From contig SHXF01000058.1 of NCBI GenBank assembly GCA_009693435.1, positions 1-27,459 on the forward strand: a DNA stretch of 27,459 bases, read 5' to 3'. Shown in pieces: positions 5,708 through 12,367 of the stretch. The position numbers and the translations under genes were made by a program. Positions within the stretch are counted from its first letter, which is position 1, and the number at the start of each line of letters is the position of its first letter. This stretch comes from Betaproteobacteria bacterium (GTDB lineage Bacteria > Pseudomonadota > Gammaproteobacteria > Burkholderiales > SG8-39). The notes beneath the pieces were generated by a model. The model made no database searches, was not told where the DNA came from, and saw nothing but the letters and a program-made list of their open reading frames with translations.

Positions 5708-6909
5708 GGGTGCTCCTTCAGATGGGCAGGGGTTGGGGTTACAGGGGCAGGGGTTGCCAGCCTTGGGATTGCCAGCCTCGGGGTTGCCAAGCCTTGGGAT
5801 TGCCAAGGCAAGGGCAGGCCGGCGGCGGCCAGCGCCGCGAGTTGCGCCTCGGCTTCGCTGCGCATCCAGCGGCGCACCCAGCTGACGCCGGTGTCGTGAT
5901 CGTAGAGGAACTCGCGCTCGCACGCGTCCGGCTCGATTTCCTCCATCAGGGCGCGGTCCTGCTCCAGCACCGCCCAGTGGCGCGCCTCCAGCCGGTTGCG
6001 ATAGAGGAAGCGCCACACGTTGCGCTGCCAGCCCGCGACCTTGCGGTTGCGCCAGAAGAAATTCGCGCAGCGTCCGTCGCCGATCGGCGTGCCCATGAAG
6101 ATGATGCCGAAGTTGCCCCCCGGGCCGCCCGTCTTCGGATACGGAATCTCCAGGCGCGCGTAGCAGATGTGGGGGTCGCACCACTCGCTCCAGTCGAAAT
6201 TCACGTCGCGCTGGGTGACCTTCTCGAAGACAAAACCGGTTTCGGTGTTGCGGATGCGGAACTTCGCCTCTATGTCGCCCGCCGCCATGGAATGCGACTG
6301 CCGGTGCAGGAAGGTGCCGTGCATCGGGTCGAGGTTGTTGTCCACGCCGTAGCGGTAATCGACCCGCCATTCGGTATAGCAGAGGAAACGATCGTAGTCC
6401 TCGCCCACCAGCTGCGGCGGCAGTTGCAGGGGCTGCGGCTCGGCATGCAGCGCGTCGCCGAACCACGCGTAGATAGCGCCGTTCACCTCCTGCGACGCGT
6501 AGGTCATCACCGCGCGCTGGCCTTCGAGCCTGCAGCCGGGCGAACCCGGCACCGACAGCACCGTGCCGTCTCCGCCTATCTCCACCCCGTGATAGACGCA
6601 GGCGATGCGGTTGCCCAGGTGGCGCGCGAGCGACAGCGGCGCGCCGCGGTGCGGGCAATGGTCTTCCTGAACGTGCACCACACCGTCCATCGCGCCACTA
6701 CCGGCGCCGCCGCCCAGTTCGCGCCACAGCACCAGTTTCAGTCCGAGGCGATACAGCGATAGCGGTTTGTCGCCGACGAAATGCGAGGGGCACAGCGCGT
6801 ACCAGCGATTGCGCAGGCCGATTTTCAGCAGGGTCTGCACGTCTTCCTCGGTGGGCGGGGCGGCGCCTGCAGTACCCTCAGGGGCAGGCGCGGACTTGAT
6901 GGTGGCCAT
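5704..6909 (-). CDS. Rieske-type aromatic ring oxygenase, alpha subunit (1)
   Basis: A 401-residue protein. The N-terminal Rieske domain has C85-P-H87 and C104-V-Y-H107 (CxHx16Cx2H), binding a 2Fe-2S cluster. The catalytic domain has D194-P-M-H197-G-T-F-L-H202, the Asp that relays electrons and two His ligands of the mononuclear iron. No beta subunit is present, so it belongs with the phthalate-dioxygenase/vanillate-demethylase-like single-component group. It would hydroxylate or demethylate an aromatic acid using electrons from a reductase or ferredoxin. The ATG at 6909 is preferred: it follows the upstream stop by two bases and has GGAG in place. The C-terminal 35 residues are a low-complexity Pro/Leu/Ala tail encoded by a 15-bp tandem repeat, unlike normal family members. 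It is clearly paralogous to the oxygenase at 10401. Confidence 0.93.
   Translation of the reverse strand: MATIKSAPAPEGTAGAAPPTEEDVQTLLKIGLRNRWYALCPSHFVGDKPLSLYRLGLKLVLWRELGGGAGSGAMDGVVHVQEDHCPHRGAPLSLARHLGNRIACVYHGVEIGGDGTVLSVPGSPGCRLEGQRAVMTYASQEVNGAIYAWFGDALHAEPQPLQLPPQLVGEDYDRFLCYTEWRVDYRYGVDNNLDPMHGTFLHRQSHSMAAGDIEAKFRIRNTETGFVFEKVTQRDVNFDWSEWCDPHICYARLEIPYPKTGGPGGNFGIIFMGTPIGDGRCANFFWRNRKVAGWQRNVWRFLYRNRLEARHWAVLEQDRALMEEIEPDACEREFLYDHDTGVSWVRRWMRSEAEAQLAALAAAGLPLPWQSQGLATPRLAIPRLATPAPVTPTPAHLKEHP
5724..5812. repeat. 15-bp tandem repeat in the oxygenase 3' end
   Basis: About five imperfect units (for example GGGTTGCCAGCCTTG at 5751-5765 and GGATTGCCAGCCTCG at 5766-5780). They encode the repeated LATPRLAIPRLATPAP tail of the first Rieske oxygenase on the minus strand. 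The unit length is a multiple of three, so the reading frame is kept. Confidence 0.8.
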
Positions 6910-6911
6910 CG

Positions 6912-7154
6912 CTAGGCTCCGAGCTGCGCCATCACGGCCTCGAACCGCTCGTCGGTCCACGTGTCACCGTTCGGCGTGCGCACGCCCTCCTGATTCAGCC
7001 GCGCCACCACGCCGGGCAGATCCCAGATGCCTGCGCCGAACGCCGCTTCGATCGCGTCGCCCAGCAGGTTCTCGTAGTGGTTGGGCGGGGAGCGCTGCGC
7101 CTGGCGCGCTTGCAGATATGGCGGCGGCAGGGCCGCGTCATGCGGAAATTTCAT
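6912..7154 (-). CDS. Small recombinase-like helix-turn-helix protein (1), Rieske-linked
   Basis: An 80-residue protein with HYENLLGDAIEAAFGAGIWD then LPGVVARLNQEGVRTPNG and a closing WTDERFEAVMAQLG. The second half resembles the helix-turn-helix of the serine-recombinase 'recombinase' domain (LNxxGxxTPxGxxWxxxxVxxxL), but there is no catalytic resolvase domain. It is a paralogue of 8175-8474, and each copy sits within a Rieske oxygenase gene group. Start 7154 overlaps the upstream stop (ATGA). It may be a small accessory or structural subunit or a DNA-binding regulator. Its function is not known to me. Confidence 0.75.
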   Translation of the reverse strand: MKFPHDAALPPPYLQARQAQRSPPNHYENLLGDAIEAAFGAGIWDLPGVVARLNQEGVRTPNGDTWTDERFEAVMAQLGA

Positions 7155-7480
7155 TTCTTGCTCCACTCCCCGGCCTGGTAGCGCGCCTTGATGCGCTCGC
7201 GCACCGGGACGAAATCATAGGTCGGATAAAACTCGGTGGAAAACACGCCCCACGCCGATCGCTCGATTTCGATGTTCACCTGGTTGAGCTTCTCCGGCGG
7301 CATGCGCAGCGTCACGATCTGCCCCAGACCCATCGCGACGGTCCAGGAAACGATTTCCACGCCTTCGGGCGGAAAGCGTTCCCACCACTGGCGCTCGGCC
7401 AGGGTGCCCTGGATCTGGTCGATGTTTTTGGTCTGGTCGTGCTTGAGAAATATCGTCACCAGTATGGTCTGGTCGCTCAC
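7151..7480 (-). CDS. Conserved-looking 109-aa protein of unknown function, first gene of Rieske operon
   Basis: A 109-residue protein, no signal peptide or membrane segment. The sequence alternates predicted strands and helices (TILVTIFLKHDQ; VEIVSWTVAMGLGQIVTLRM; KLNQVNIEIERSAWGVFS; YPTYDFVPVRERIKAR), which suggests a compact ferredoxin-like alpha/beta fold of the dimeric barrel kind. I do not recognise the family. It heads the leftward operon, its stop overlaps the next start, and its ATG at 7480 follows GGAGGCTCC at 7485-7493 on the coding strand. Being first in a tight oxygenase operon, it may assist catalysis or binding of the product. Confidence 0.7.
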   Translation of the reverse strand: MSDQTILVTIFLKHDQTKNIDQIQGTLAERQWWERFPPEGVEIVSWTVAMGLGQIVTLRMPPEKLNQVNIEIERSAWGVFSTEFYPTYDFVPVRERIKARYQAGEWSKK

Positions 7481-7570
7481 TGGAGCCTCCGGTAGTGTGC
7501 AGCGATTGAAAAGGCCGCCGGCGATGCGGCGTGTCGCCGTCCGGCCGCAACGGCTGCATCATCTTCCGTG

Positions 7571-7658
7571 GCATCATCGATCCGCATCATCGAACCACGC
7601 ATCATCGAGCCACGCAGCATCGAGCCACGCAGCATCGAACCACGCATCATCGAGCCAC
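7571..7658. repeat. 15-bp tandem repeat in the divergent intergenic region
   Basis: Five units of GCATCATCGAGCCAC with G/A and T/G variation, preceded by a 13-base partial unit. The array abuts the TTGACA of the rightward promoter exactly at 7658/7659. It lies within 7481-7787, which otherwise holds only the regulatory sites listed here. Confidence 0.85.
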
Positions 7659-7689
7659 TTGACAAACCGCTACCGGAGGATGCTACACT
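7659..7689 (+). promoter_or_regulatory. Sigma70-like promoter of the rightward catabolic operon
   Basis: A perfect -35 TTGACA (7659-7664) is followed at 17 bases by GCTACA (7682-7687) or at 19 bases by TACACT (7684-7689). It faces the ferredoxin gene that opens the rightward unit. The expected start of transcription is near 7695. Confidence 0.6.
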
Positions 7690-7709
7690 GCGTTTCACTA
7701 AAGAACAAT

Positions 7710-7727
7710 TGTTTCATATATGAAACA
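7710..7727. promoter_or_regulatory. Perfect 18-bp palindrome, candidate operator
   Basis: TGTTTCATATATGAAACA is its own reverse complement. It lies about 15-30 bases past the expected transcription start of the rightward operon, a typical repressor position. IclR-family operators are often TTTCA..TGAAA-type palindromes, and an IclR gene is encoded in this operon, so it is the natural candidate regulator. AACAATTGTT at 7704-7713 is a second, overlapping palindrome. Confidence 0.6.
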
Positions 7728-7787
7728 CGACGCTTTTTTCAACCCGGTTTTCCCACTGTTTCCTTCACTCAACATCACTTATAAATC

Positions 7788-8108
7788 ATGACCGCAAAAT
7801 GGCACGACGTCGGCCCGCCCGACGACCTGAACGAAGACCAGCCGATTACCGTCAAGGCCGCAGGAAGGGAAATCGGCATTTACGTACTCGACGGCAAGCA
7901 CTATGCGCTGGAAGATGTCTGCCCGCATGCGTTTGCGCTCCTGTCGCAGGGTTTCATCATGGACGGGGAAGTCGAGTGCCCCCTGCATGGCGCCCGCTGG
8001 GACATCGCGACCGGCGCGCTGAAAGCCGAACCCGGCGGGCGGGACCTGAAATGCTATCCGTGCAAAGTCGAGGGCGGCCGGGTACTGGTCGAAGTGCCTG
8101 AATCCTGA
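7788..8108 (+). CDS. Rieske 2Fe-2S ferredoxin (oxygenase electron carrier)
   Basis: A 106-residue single-domain Rieske protein. C45-P-H47 and C64-P-L-H67 (CxHx16Cx2H) bind the 2Fe-2S cluster, and the length fits non-haem iron oxygenase ferredoxins such as BphF/CarAc types (about 105-110 residues). It would shuttle electrons from a reductase to one or both Rieske oxygenases encoded nearby. It is the first gene after the promoter at 7659. No reductase is encoded in the window, so electrons must come from a protein encoded elsewhere. Confidence 0.92.
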   Translation: MTAKWHDVGPPDDLNEDQPITVKAAGREIGIYVLDGKHYALEDVCPHAFALLSQGFIMDGEVECPLHGARWDIATGALKAEPGGRDLKCYPCKVEGGRVLVEVPES

Positions 8109-8174
8109 TCCAGCGGTCTTTTATTTTCCCTTTGTCTTTCCCCTTTGTCTTTCCCCCATGCGAGGCGAACGACC

Positions 8175-8474
8175 ATGAACCACAACCCCCATCTCAAGCC
8201 GTGGCGCCAGCCGCAGCCGGCACGGGTAGCCGGAAAGGGCGCGATAGAAACGCCCGGCGAAGTGGCCAATATCGTCTGGCAGACGCGCTCCGCCGAACCG
8301 ACCGAGTACGAGAACCAGCTCGGCGATGCGCTGGAAGCGGTATTCGAGTCCGGCGTCGCAACGCTGCCCGACGTGGTCGCCAAGCTCAATGACCTCGGCA
8401 TGTTCGCCCCCGACGGTAGCCGCTGGTCCGAGGATTCGTTCCAGATCGAAATAAAACGCCTGGCCGCAAAATGA
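8175..8474 (+). CDS. Small recombinase-like helix-turn-helix protein (2), Rieske-linked
   Basis: A 99-residue protein whose C-terminal 60 residues (EYENQLGDALEAVFESGV, LPDVVAKLNDLGMFAPDG, WSEDSFQIEIKRLA) align closely to the 80-residue protein at 6912-7154. The N-terminal 40 residues are a Pro/Gln-rich extension (HLKPWRQPQPARVAG). The start at 8175 follows GAGGCGAACGACC; the upstream in-frame ATG at 8145 has no support. It lies between the ferredoxin gene and the transporter genes. The role is unknown: a small oxygenase accessory subunit and a DNA-binding protein are both possible. Confidence 0.75.
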   Translation: MNHNPHLKPWRQPQPARVAGKGAIETPGEVANIVWQTRSAEPTEYENQLGDALEAVFESGVATLPDVVAKLNDLGMFAPDGSRWSEDSFQIEIKRLAAK

Positions 8475-8513
8475 ACGCCGTGTGCGGGATCGCGCAATCC
8501 CGACGCCCTGAAT

Positions 8514-8582
8514 CCGGCTGCGCGTCTGGCTGCGCGTCCGGCTGCGCGTCCGGCTGCGCGTCCGGCTGCGCGTCTGTCTGCG
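8514..8582. repeat. 12-bp tandem repeat upstream of the ABC ATPase
   Basis: About 5.7 units of CCGGCTGCGCGT, some with CTGG or CTGT. The array occupies most of the gap 8475-8616 between the small helix-turn-helix gene and the ATPase gene. No terminator or promoter is visible there. Confidence 0.9.
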
Positions 8583-8616
8583 AACTCGGCCGCGCGCGGG
8601 TCACCGACCGATAGTC

Positions 8617-9471
8617 ATGGCAAGCAGCGCGACCGCGGCCTCCCCTCAGACCGGCGACCCTCACGGCGCCGTGGCCAATGTCGCGCGCATCCGCTTCGAA
8701 AAAGTCAGCAAGCGTTTCCTGCCGCAGAACGCGCGCGCGGGCAGCGGTGCCGGCGTGACGGCGGTGGAGGACGTGACCCTCGCGATAGGCGATGGCGAGG
8801 TGGTGTCGCTGATCGGCCCGAGCGGATGCGGCAAGAGCACCCTGCTCAACATGGGCGCGGGACTGTACCTGCCGACCGAGGGCGAAGTGACGGTCGATGG
8901 CGCAAGGGTCGAAGGTCCGAATCCGCATGTGGCCTTCATGCTGCAGAAAGACCTGCTGCTGCCCTGGCGCACCATCCGCGAGAATGTCGCGTTCGGCCTG
9001 GAGATCCGCCACGTGCCTGCAGCCGAGCGGCTGGAGCGCGCCGGCGCCCTGATGCTGCGTTGCCACCTGAAGGGTTTCGAGCGGCACTATCCGCACCAGT
9101 TGTCGGGCGGCATGCGCCAGCGCGCGGCCCTTGCCCGCACCCTCGCGGTGGACCCGCACGTGCTGCTGCTGGACGAGCCCTTCTCCGCCCTCGACGCCCA
9201 GACGAAAATGGTGCTGCAGGCCGACCTCGCGCGCACCCTGGCCGACGAGCACAAGACCGCGCTGTTCATCACCCACGACCTGATCGAGAGCGTGGCGCTG
9301 TCCGACCGGGTGCTGGTGATGTCGCAGCGCCCCGGGCGCATCGTGCGCGAGCTCATCATCGACATGCCGAACCGCGACGACCCGTTCTCGCGCCGGCAGC
9401 ATCCGAGGATCATCGAGTACGCGAACGAACTGACCGCGTTGCTCGACATCACCCATCAGGAGTTGCAGTGA
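8617..9471 (+). CDS. ABC transporter ATP-binding protein (SsuB/TauB-like)
   Basis: A 284-residue ATPase with every ABC motif: Walker A GPSGCGKST, Q-loop MLQKDLLLPW, signature LSGGMRQRAALARTLA, Walker B LLLDEPFSALD and switch His in FITHD. The PW after the Q-loop and the overall layout fit the nitrate/sulfonate/taurine/aromatic-acid importer family (SsuB, TauB). It powers uptake through the permease encoded next. The N-terminal 20 residues are a variable leader. The ATG at 8617 has a weak ribosome site. No cognate SsuA/NMT1-type binding protein is in the window. Confidence 0.93.
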   Translation: MASSATAASPQTGDPHGAVANVARIRFEKVSKRFLPQNARAGSGAGVTAVEDVTLAIGDGEVVSLIGPSGCGKSTLLNMGAGLYLPTEGEVTVDGARVEGPNPHVAFMLQKDLLLPWRTIRENVAFGLEIRHVPAAERLERAGALMLRCHLKGFERHYPHQLSGGMRQRAALARTLAVDPHVLLLDEPFSALDAQTKMVLQADLARTLADEHKTALFITHDLIESVALSDRVLVMSQRPGRIVRELIIDMPNRDDPFSRRQHPRIIEYANELTALLDITHQELQ

Positions 9472-9558
9472 TGGCTGCGGCTTTCAGGCGGATTTGCGCG
9501 CGAGCGCCGCGCAGATCGACGCGACCGGCGAGTGCGACCGGAACGCTCGGGTGAGCCC

Positions 9559-10353
9559 ATGAGCAACGGCAACCCCACCTCCTTGTCGGCCAGGACAATC
9601 GCGGCGAGCTTCACCGTGCTCGTGGTGTTCCTGGTGGCGTGGGAATGGCTGCCGGTGCTGCTCAAGGTGCCGCCCTTCATCCTGCCGCCGGCCTCCAGGA
9701 CCTGGTCGGAGTTCCTGCGCATGCTCGCAACCGAGCGCCTGCTGTGGCACAGCGGCATCACGGCCATGGAAGTCATCGTCGGCTTCATCCTCGGCTCGAT
9801 GCTGGGCATGGTCATCGGTTACGTCCTCGGGGTATCGCCGCGAACCGAACTGGTGCTCTCCCCCTACATCCTCGCGCTGCAGATCGCGCCCAAGGTGGCG
9901 TTCGCGCCGCTGTTCGTGATGTGGCTGGGCTACACCGTCTATCCGAAAATCCTGGTTGCCATCCTGATCGTGTTCTTTCCGGTGATGGTGAACGTGCTCA
10001 CCGCGATACGCACCGTGGACCCGGACCTCGTCAACCTGGCGCGCTCGTTCTCCTCGACGCGCCTGCAGATATTCCGCATGATCGAATTTCCGGCGACGAT
10101 GCCGCCGCTGTTCTCCGGACTGCGCATCGGCGCCACGCTCGCGGTCATCGGGGTGGTGGTGGGCGAGCTGGTCGGCGGCAATATCGGCCTGGGCTACCTC
10201 CTCGTATCCGGAGAGGGCCAGGGCAACACCGCCATGGTGTTCGTCACCATCATCATGCTCACCGTGATAGGCATCGTTGCCTACGGCGCGGTGGTGCTGG
10301 CCGAGCACAGGGTGCTGCATTACATGCCACGCGCGCAGCACACCGCGGTTTGA
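9559..10353 (+). CDS. ABC transporter permease (SsuC/TauC-like)
   Basis: A 264-residue inner-membrane protein with about six hydrophobic segments: near residues 10-30, 65-90, 100-120, 125-145, 185-205 and 220-245. The cytoplasmic coupling loop is VNLARSFSSTRLQIFRMIEF, matching the EAA motif of BPD-type permeases. It forms the channel with the ATPase at 8617. The start is taken as ATG 9559; a GTG at 9532 is possible. The 87-base gap from the ATPase stop is longer than most junctions in this operon. The stop codon begins a 12-bp tandem repeat. Confidence 0.92.
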   Translation: MSNGNPTSLSARTIAASFTVLVVFLVAWEWLPVLLKVPPFILPPASRTWSEFLRMLATERLLWHSGITAMEVIVGFILGSMLGMVIGYVLGVSPRTELVLSPYILALQIAPKVAFAPLFVMWLGYTVYPKILVAILIVFFPVMVNVLTAIRTVDPDLVNLARSFSSTRLQIFRMIEFPATMPPLFSGLRIGATLAVIGVVVGELVGGNIGLGYLLVSGEGQGNTAMVFVTIIMLTVIGIVAYGAVVLAEHRVLHYMPRAQHTAV

Positions 10354-10383
10354 ACACGGGTTTGAACACGGGTTTGAACACCG
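10348..10383. repeat. 12-bp tandem repeat at the permease stop codon
   Basis: Three units of GTTTGAACACGG. The first contains the permease stop codon (gtt TGA), so the gene's 3' end itself has been duplicated. It ends 17 bases ahead of the next start, just before GGAGG. Confidence 0.85.
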
Positions 10384-10400
10384 ATCGAACGGAGGGTGCC

Positions 10401-11510
10401 ATGACAGTCGCAGAGAAAATCCATCCCGACAGAATCCGCGCAAAGGTGCAAAGCGGCCTGCACAATGTCTGGCATCCGGTGCTGCCTTCGTGGCGCGTAC
10501 ACGGCGCACCGGTGGGCATCACCCGCCTGGGGGAGAACATTTCCCTGTGGCGCGACAAGGAGGGCGTGGTGCGCGCCATCGAGGACCGCTGTCCGCACCG
10601 CGGCGCGCGTCTCTCCTTCGGCTGGAACCTCGGCGATCGCATCGCCTGCTGGTATCACGGCATAGAGCTGGACGGCTCGGGCACGGTGAAGAACGTCCCG
10701 GCGGTCCATGGCTGCCCGCTGGAAGGGACGAAATGCGTGCGCTCCTATCCGGTAAAGGAATTGCAGGGCGCGATTTTCCTGTATTTCGGCGATGAACTCC
10801 ATCCCGAGCCGTGCGCCTTCGAGCCGCCGGAGCAGCTCGCTTCGCCGGAATGGGGGGCGATGCTGTGCACCAGCTACTGGAACTGCAACTGGCAGTACGC
10901 CGTCGACAACGTCATGGACCCAATGCACGGTGCCTATCTGCACGCGCTATCGCACTCGATGGCCATGGGCGACAAACAGGCGGAAATGCACATCCGCACA
11001 ACCGACACCGGCATCGTGTTTGAGAAGACGGGGCAGCGCGGCGTCAATTTCGACTGGGTGGAATGGGGCGAGTCCGGCAGTTGCTGGCTGCGCCTGTCCA
11101 TCCCCTACCAGAAAAAATTCGGCCCCGGCGGCCCCTTCTACATCATCGGCTATGCCACGCCGATAGACGATGACCACTGCGAGGTGTTCTTCTGGCGCTG
11201 CCGACAGGCCACCGGCTGGCAGCGCGACGTGTGGAAATTCCTCTACAAGAACCGCCTCGAGGGCCTGCATTGGGACGTGCTCGAGCAGGACCGGCTGCTG
11301 CTGGAGAACATGGCGCCCGGCGCGCGCGACAACGAGTTCCTCTACCAGCACGACCTGGGGCTGTCGCGCGTCAGGCGGAGGCTGGAGAGAAAAGCGGCCG
11401 AGCAGCTGGGCGCACTCGACCAGGCACGCGCCGAGAAGGCACGCGCCGACCAGACACGCGCCGACCAGACGTCCGAGAACGCCGCCGGCCAGCCGCAAGC
11501 GGCCGACTGA
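10401..11510 (+). CDS. Rieske-type aromatic ring oxygenase, alpha subunit (2)
   Basis: A 369-residue protein with Rieske ligands C64-P-H66 and C83-W-Y-H86 and catalytic-domain motif D173-P-M-H176-G-A-Y-L-H181. It is paralogous to the oxygenase at 5704-6909 along its whole length (shared VDN..DPMHG..LH..SHSM, EKxxQRxVNFDWxEW, WQRxVWxFLYxNRLE). It likely catalyses ring hydroxylation or demethylation of an aromatic substrate with electrons from the ferredoxin at 7788. The ATG at 10401 is preceded by GGAGGGTGCC. The last 30 residues are an Ala/Arg/Glu/Asp-rich repeat tail encoded by a 15-bp repeat, again unlike the family. Downstream SDR and extradiol enzymes fit a cis-dihydrodiol route if it is a dioxygenase. 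Confidence 0.93.
   Translation: MTVAEKIHPDRIRAKVQSGLHNVWHPVLPSWRVHGAPVGITRLGENISLWRDKEGVVRAIEDRCPHRGARLSFGWNLGDRIACWYHGIELDGSGTVKNVPAVHGCPLEGTKCVRSYPVKELQGAIFLYFGDELHPEPCAFEPPEQLASPEWGAMLCTSYWNCNWQYAVDNVMDPMHGAYLHALSHSMAMGDKQAEMHIRTTDTGIVFEKTGQRGVNFDWVEWGESGSCWLRLSIPYQKKFGPGGPFYIIGYATPIDDDHCEVFFWRCRQATGWQRDVWKFLYKNRLEGLHWDVLEQDRLLLENMAPGARDNEFLYQHDLGLSRVRRRLERKAAEQLGALDQARAEKARADQTRADQTSENAAGQPQAAD
11424..11468. repeat. 15-bp tandem repeat in the second oxygenase 3' end
   Basis: Three units (GCACGCGCCGAGAAG, GCACGCGCCGACCAG, ACACGCGCCGACCAG) encode an ARAEK/ARADQ/TRADQ tail. The unit keeps the frame. The sequence is unrelated to the 15-bp repeat in the first oxygenase gene, though both lie at the same place in paralogous genes. 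Confidence 0.85.
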
Positions 11511-11535
11511 GCCCGCGGACCCTGACCCTGCGGCC

Positions 11536-12279
11536 ATGACCTCCCTGTCCCTGAACGGCAAGCGCGTCCTCGTCACCGGCGGGGCGCGCGGGCTGGGCAA
11601 GGCATTCGCCGCTGCGGCGATCGCCGCCGGCGCGCGCGTCGCCATCGCCGACATACTGGAAGACACGGGGCACGCCGCAGCCGCGGAAATCGGCGCGTCG
11701 TTCTTCCCGCTGGATCTCGCCTCGCCGCAGTCCATAGAAGCCTGCGTGGCCGCGACGGCTGCGGCGCTGGGCGGCATCGACGGCCTGGTGAACAACGGCG
11801 CCATCACCAACTCCGGCGGCAAGACGATGGACGAACTCGACACCGGCGTCTGGGACCGCGTGATGGCAGTCAACGTGCGCGGCACCTGGCTCGCGAGCCG
11901 CGCCGCCATCGCGCACCTGGGCGCATCGGGCGCCGGGCGCATCGTCAACATCGCCTCGGATACTGCGCTCTGGGGCGCGCCGCGCCTCATGGCCTATGTG
12001 GCGAGCAAGGGCGCGATCATCGCCATGACCCGTTCCATGGCGCGCGAACTGGGCGACGCCTGCATCACGGTCAACGCGGTGGCGCCCGGACTGACCCTGG
12101 TGGAAGCCACCGAATACATACCGCAGGACCGGCACGACCTGTACCTGCACGGCCGCGCCCTGAAGCGCCAGCAGATGCCGGAAGACGTGTGCGGCGCGGT
12201 GCTGTTCCTGTTGTCCGACCTAGCGAGCTTCATCACCGGCCAGCTGCTGCCGGTCAACGGCGGCTTTGTGATGCACTGA
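11536..12279 (+). CDS. SDR-family NAD(P)-dependent oxidoreductase
   Basis: A 247-residue classical short-chain dehydrogenase. The nucleotide-binding loop is TGGARGLG (residues 14-21), with D39 after the second strand favouring NAD. VNNGA stands for the usual NNAG; N113, S141, Y154 and K158 (YVASK) make the catalytic tetrad. The C-terminus GQLLPVNGGFVMH is normal. In this setting it may oxidise a cis-dihydrodiol or an alcohol formed by the oxygenases. It follows the oxygenase gene by 25 bases and its own stop opens a 12-bp tandem repeat. Confidence 0.92.
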   Translation: MTSLSLNGKRVLVTGGARGLGKAFAAAAIAAGARVAIADILEDTGHAAAAEIGASFFPLDLASPQSIEACVAATAAALGGIDGLVNNGAITNSGGKTMDELDTGVWDRVMAVNVRGTWLASRAAIAHLGASGAGRIVNIASDTALWGAPRLMAYVASKGAIIAMTRSMARELGDACITVNAVAPGLTLVEATEYIPQDRHDLYLHGRALKRQQMPEDVCGAVLFLLSDLASFITGQLLPVNGGFVMH

Positions 12280-12345
12280 ATCGCGCATTCAATCGCACAT
12301 TGAATCGCACATTGAATCCCGAATTAAATCCGAATTTGAATTTCG
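12275..12345. repeat. 12-bp tandem repeat at the SDR stop codon
   Basis: About six imperfect units of ATTGAATCGCAC, the first containing the SDR stop codon (cac TGA). It fills the 88-base gap to the cupin gene. Later units are progressively degenerate (ATTGAATCCCGA, ATTAAATCCGA). Confidence 0.85.
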
Positions 12346-12367
12346 TGAACGACTGAAGGAGAGAATC

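Noticed and set aside
7571..7658. Regularly repeated 15-mers resembling a CRISPR array
   Set aside because: Units are contiguous with no spacers and no cas genes exist; it is a simple tandem repeat.
8386..9456. Minus-strand frame with a repeated DAQP segment
   Set aside because: Antisense to the ABC ATPase; the repeated residues are just the 12-bp tandem repeat translated.
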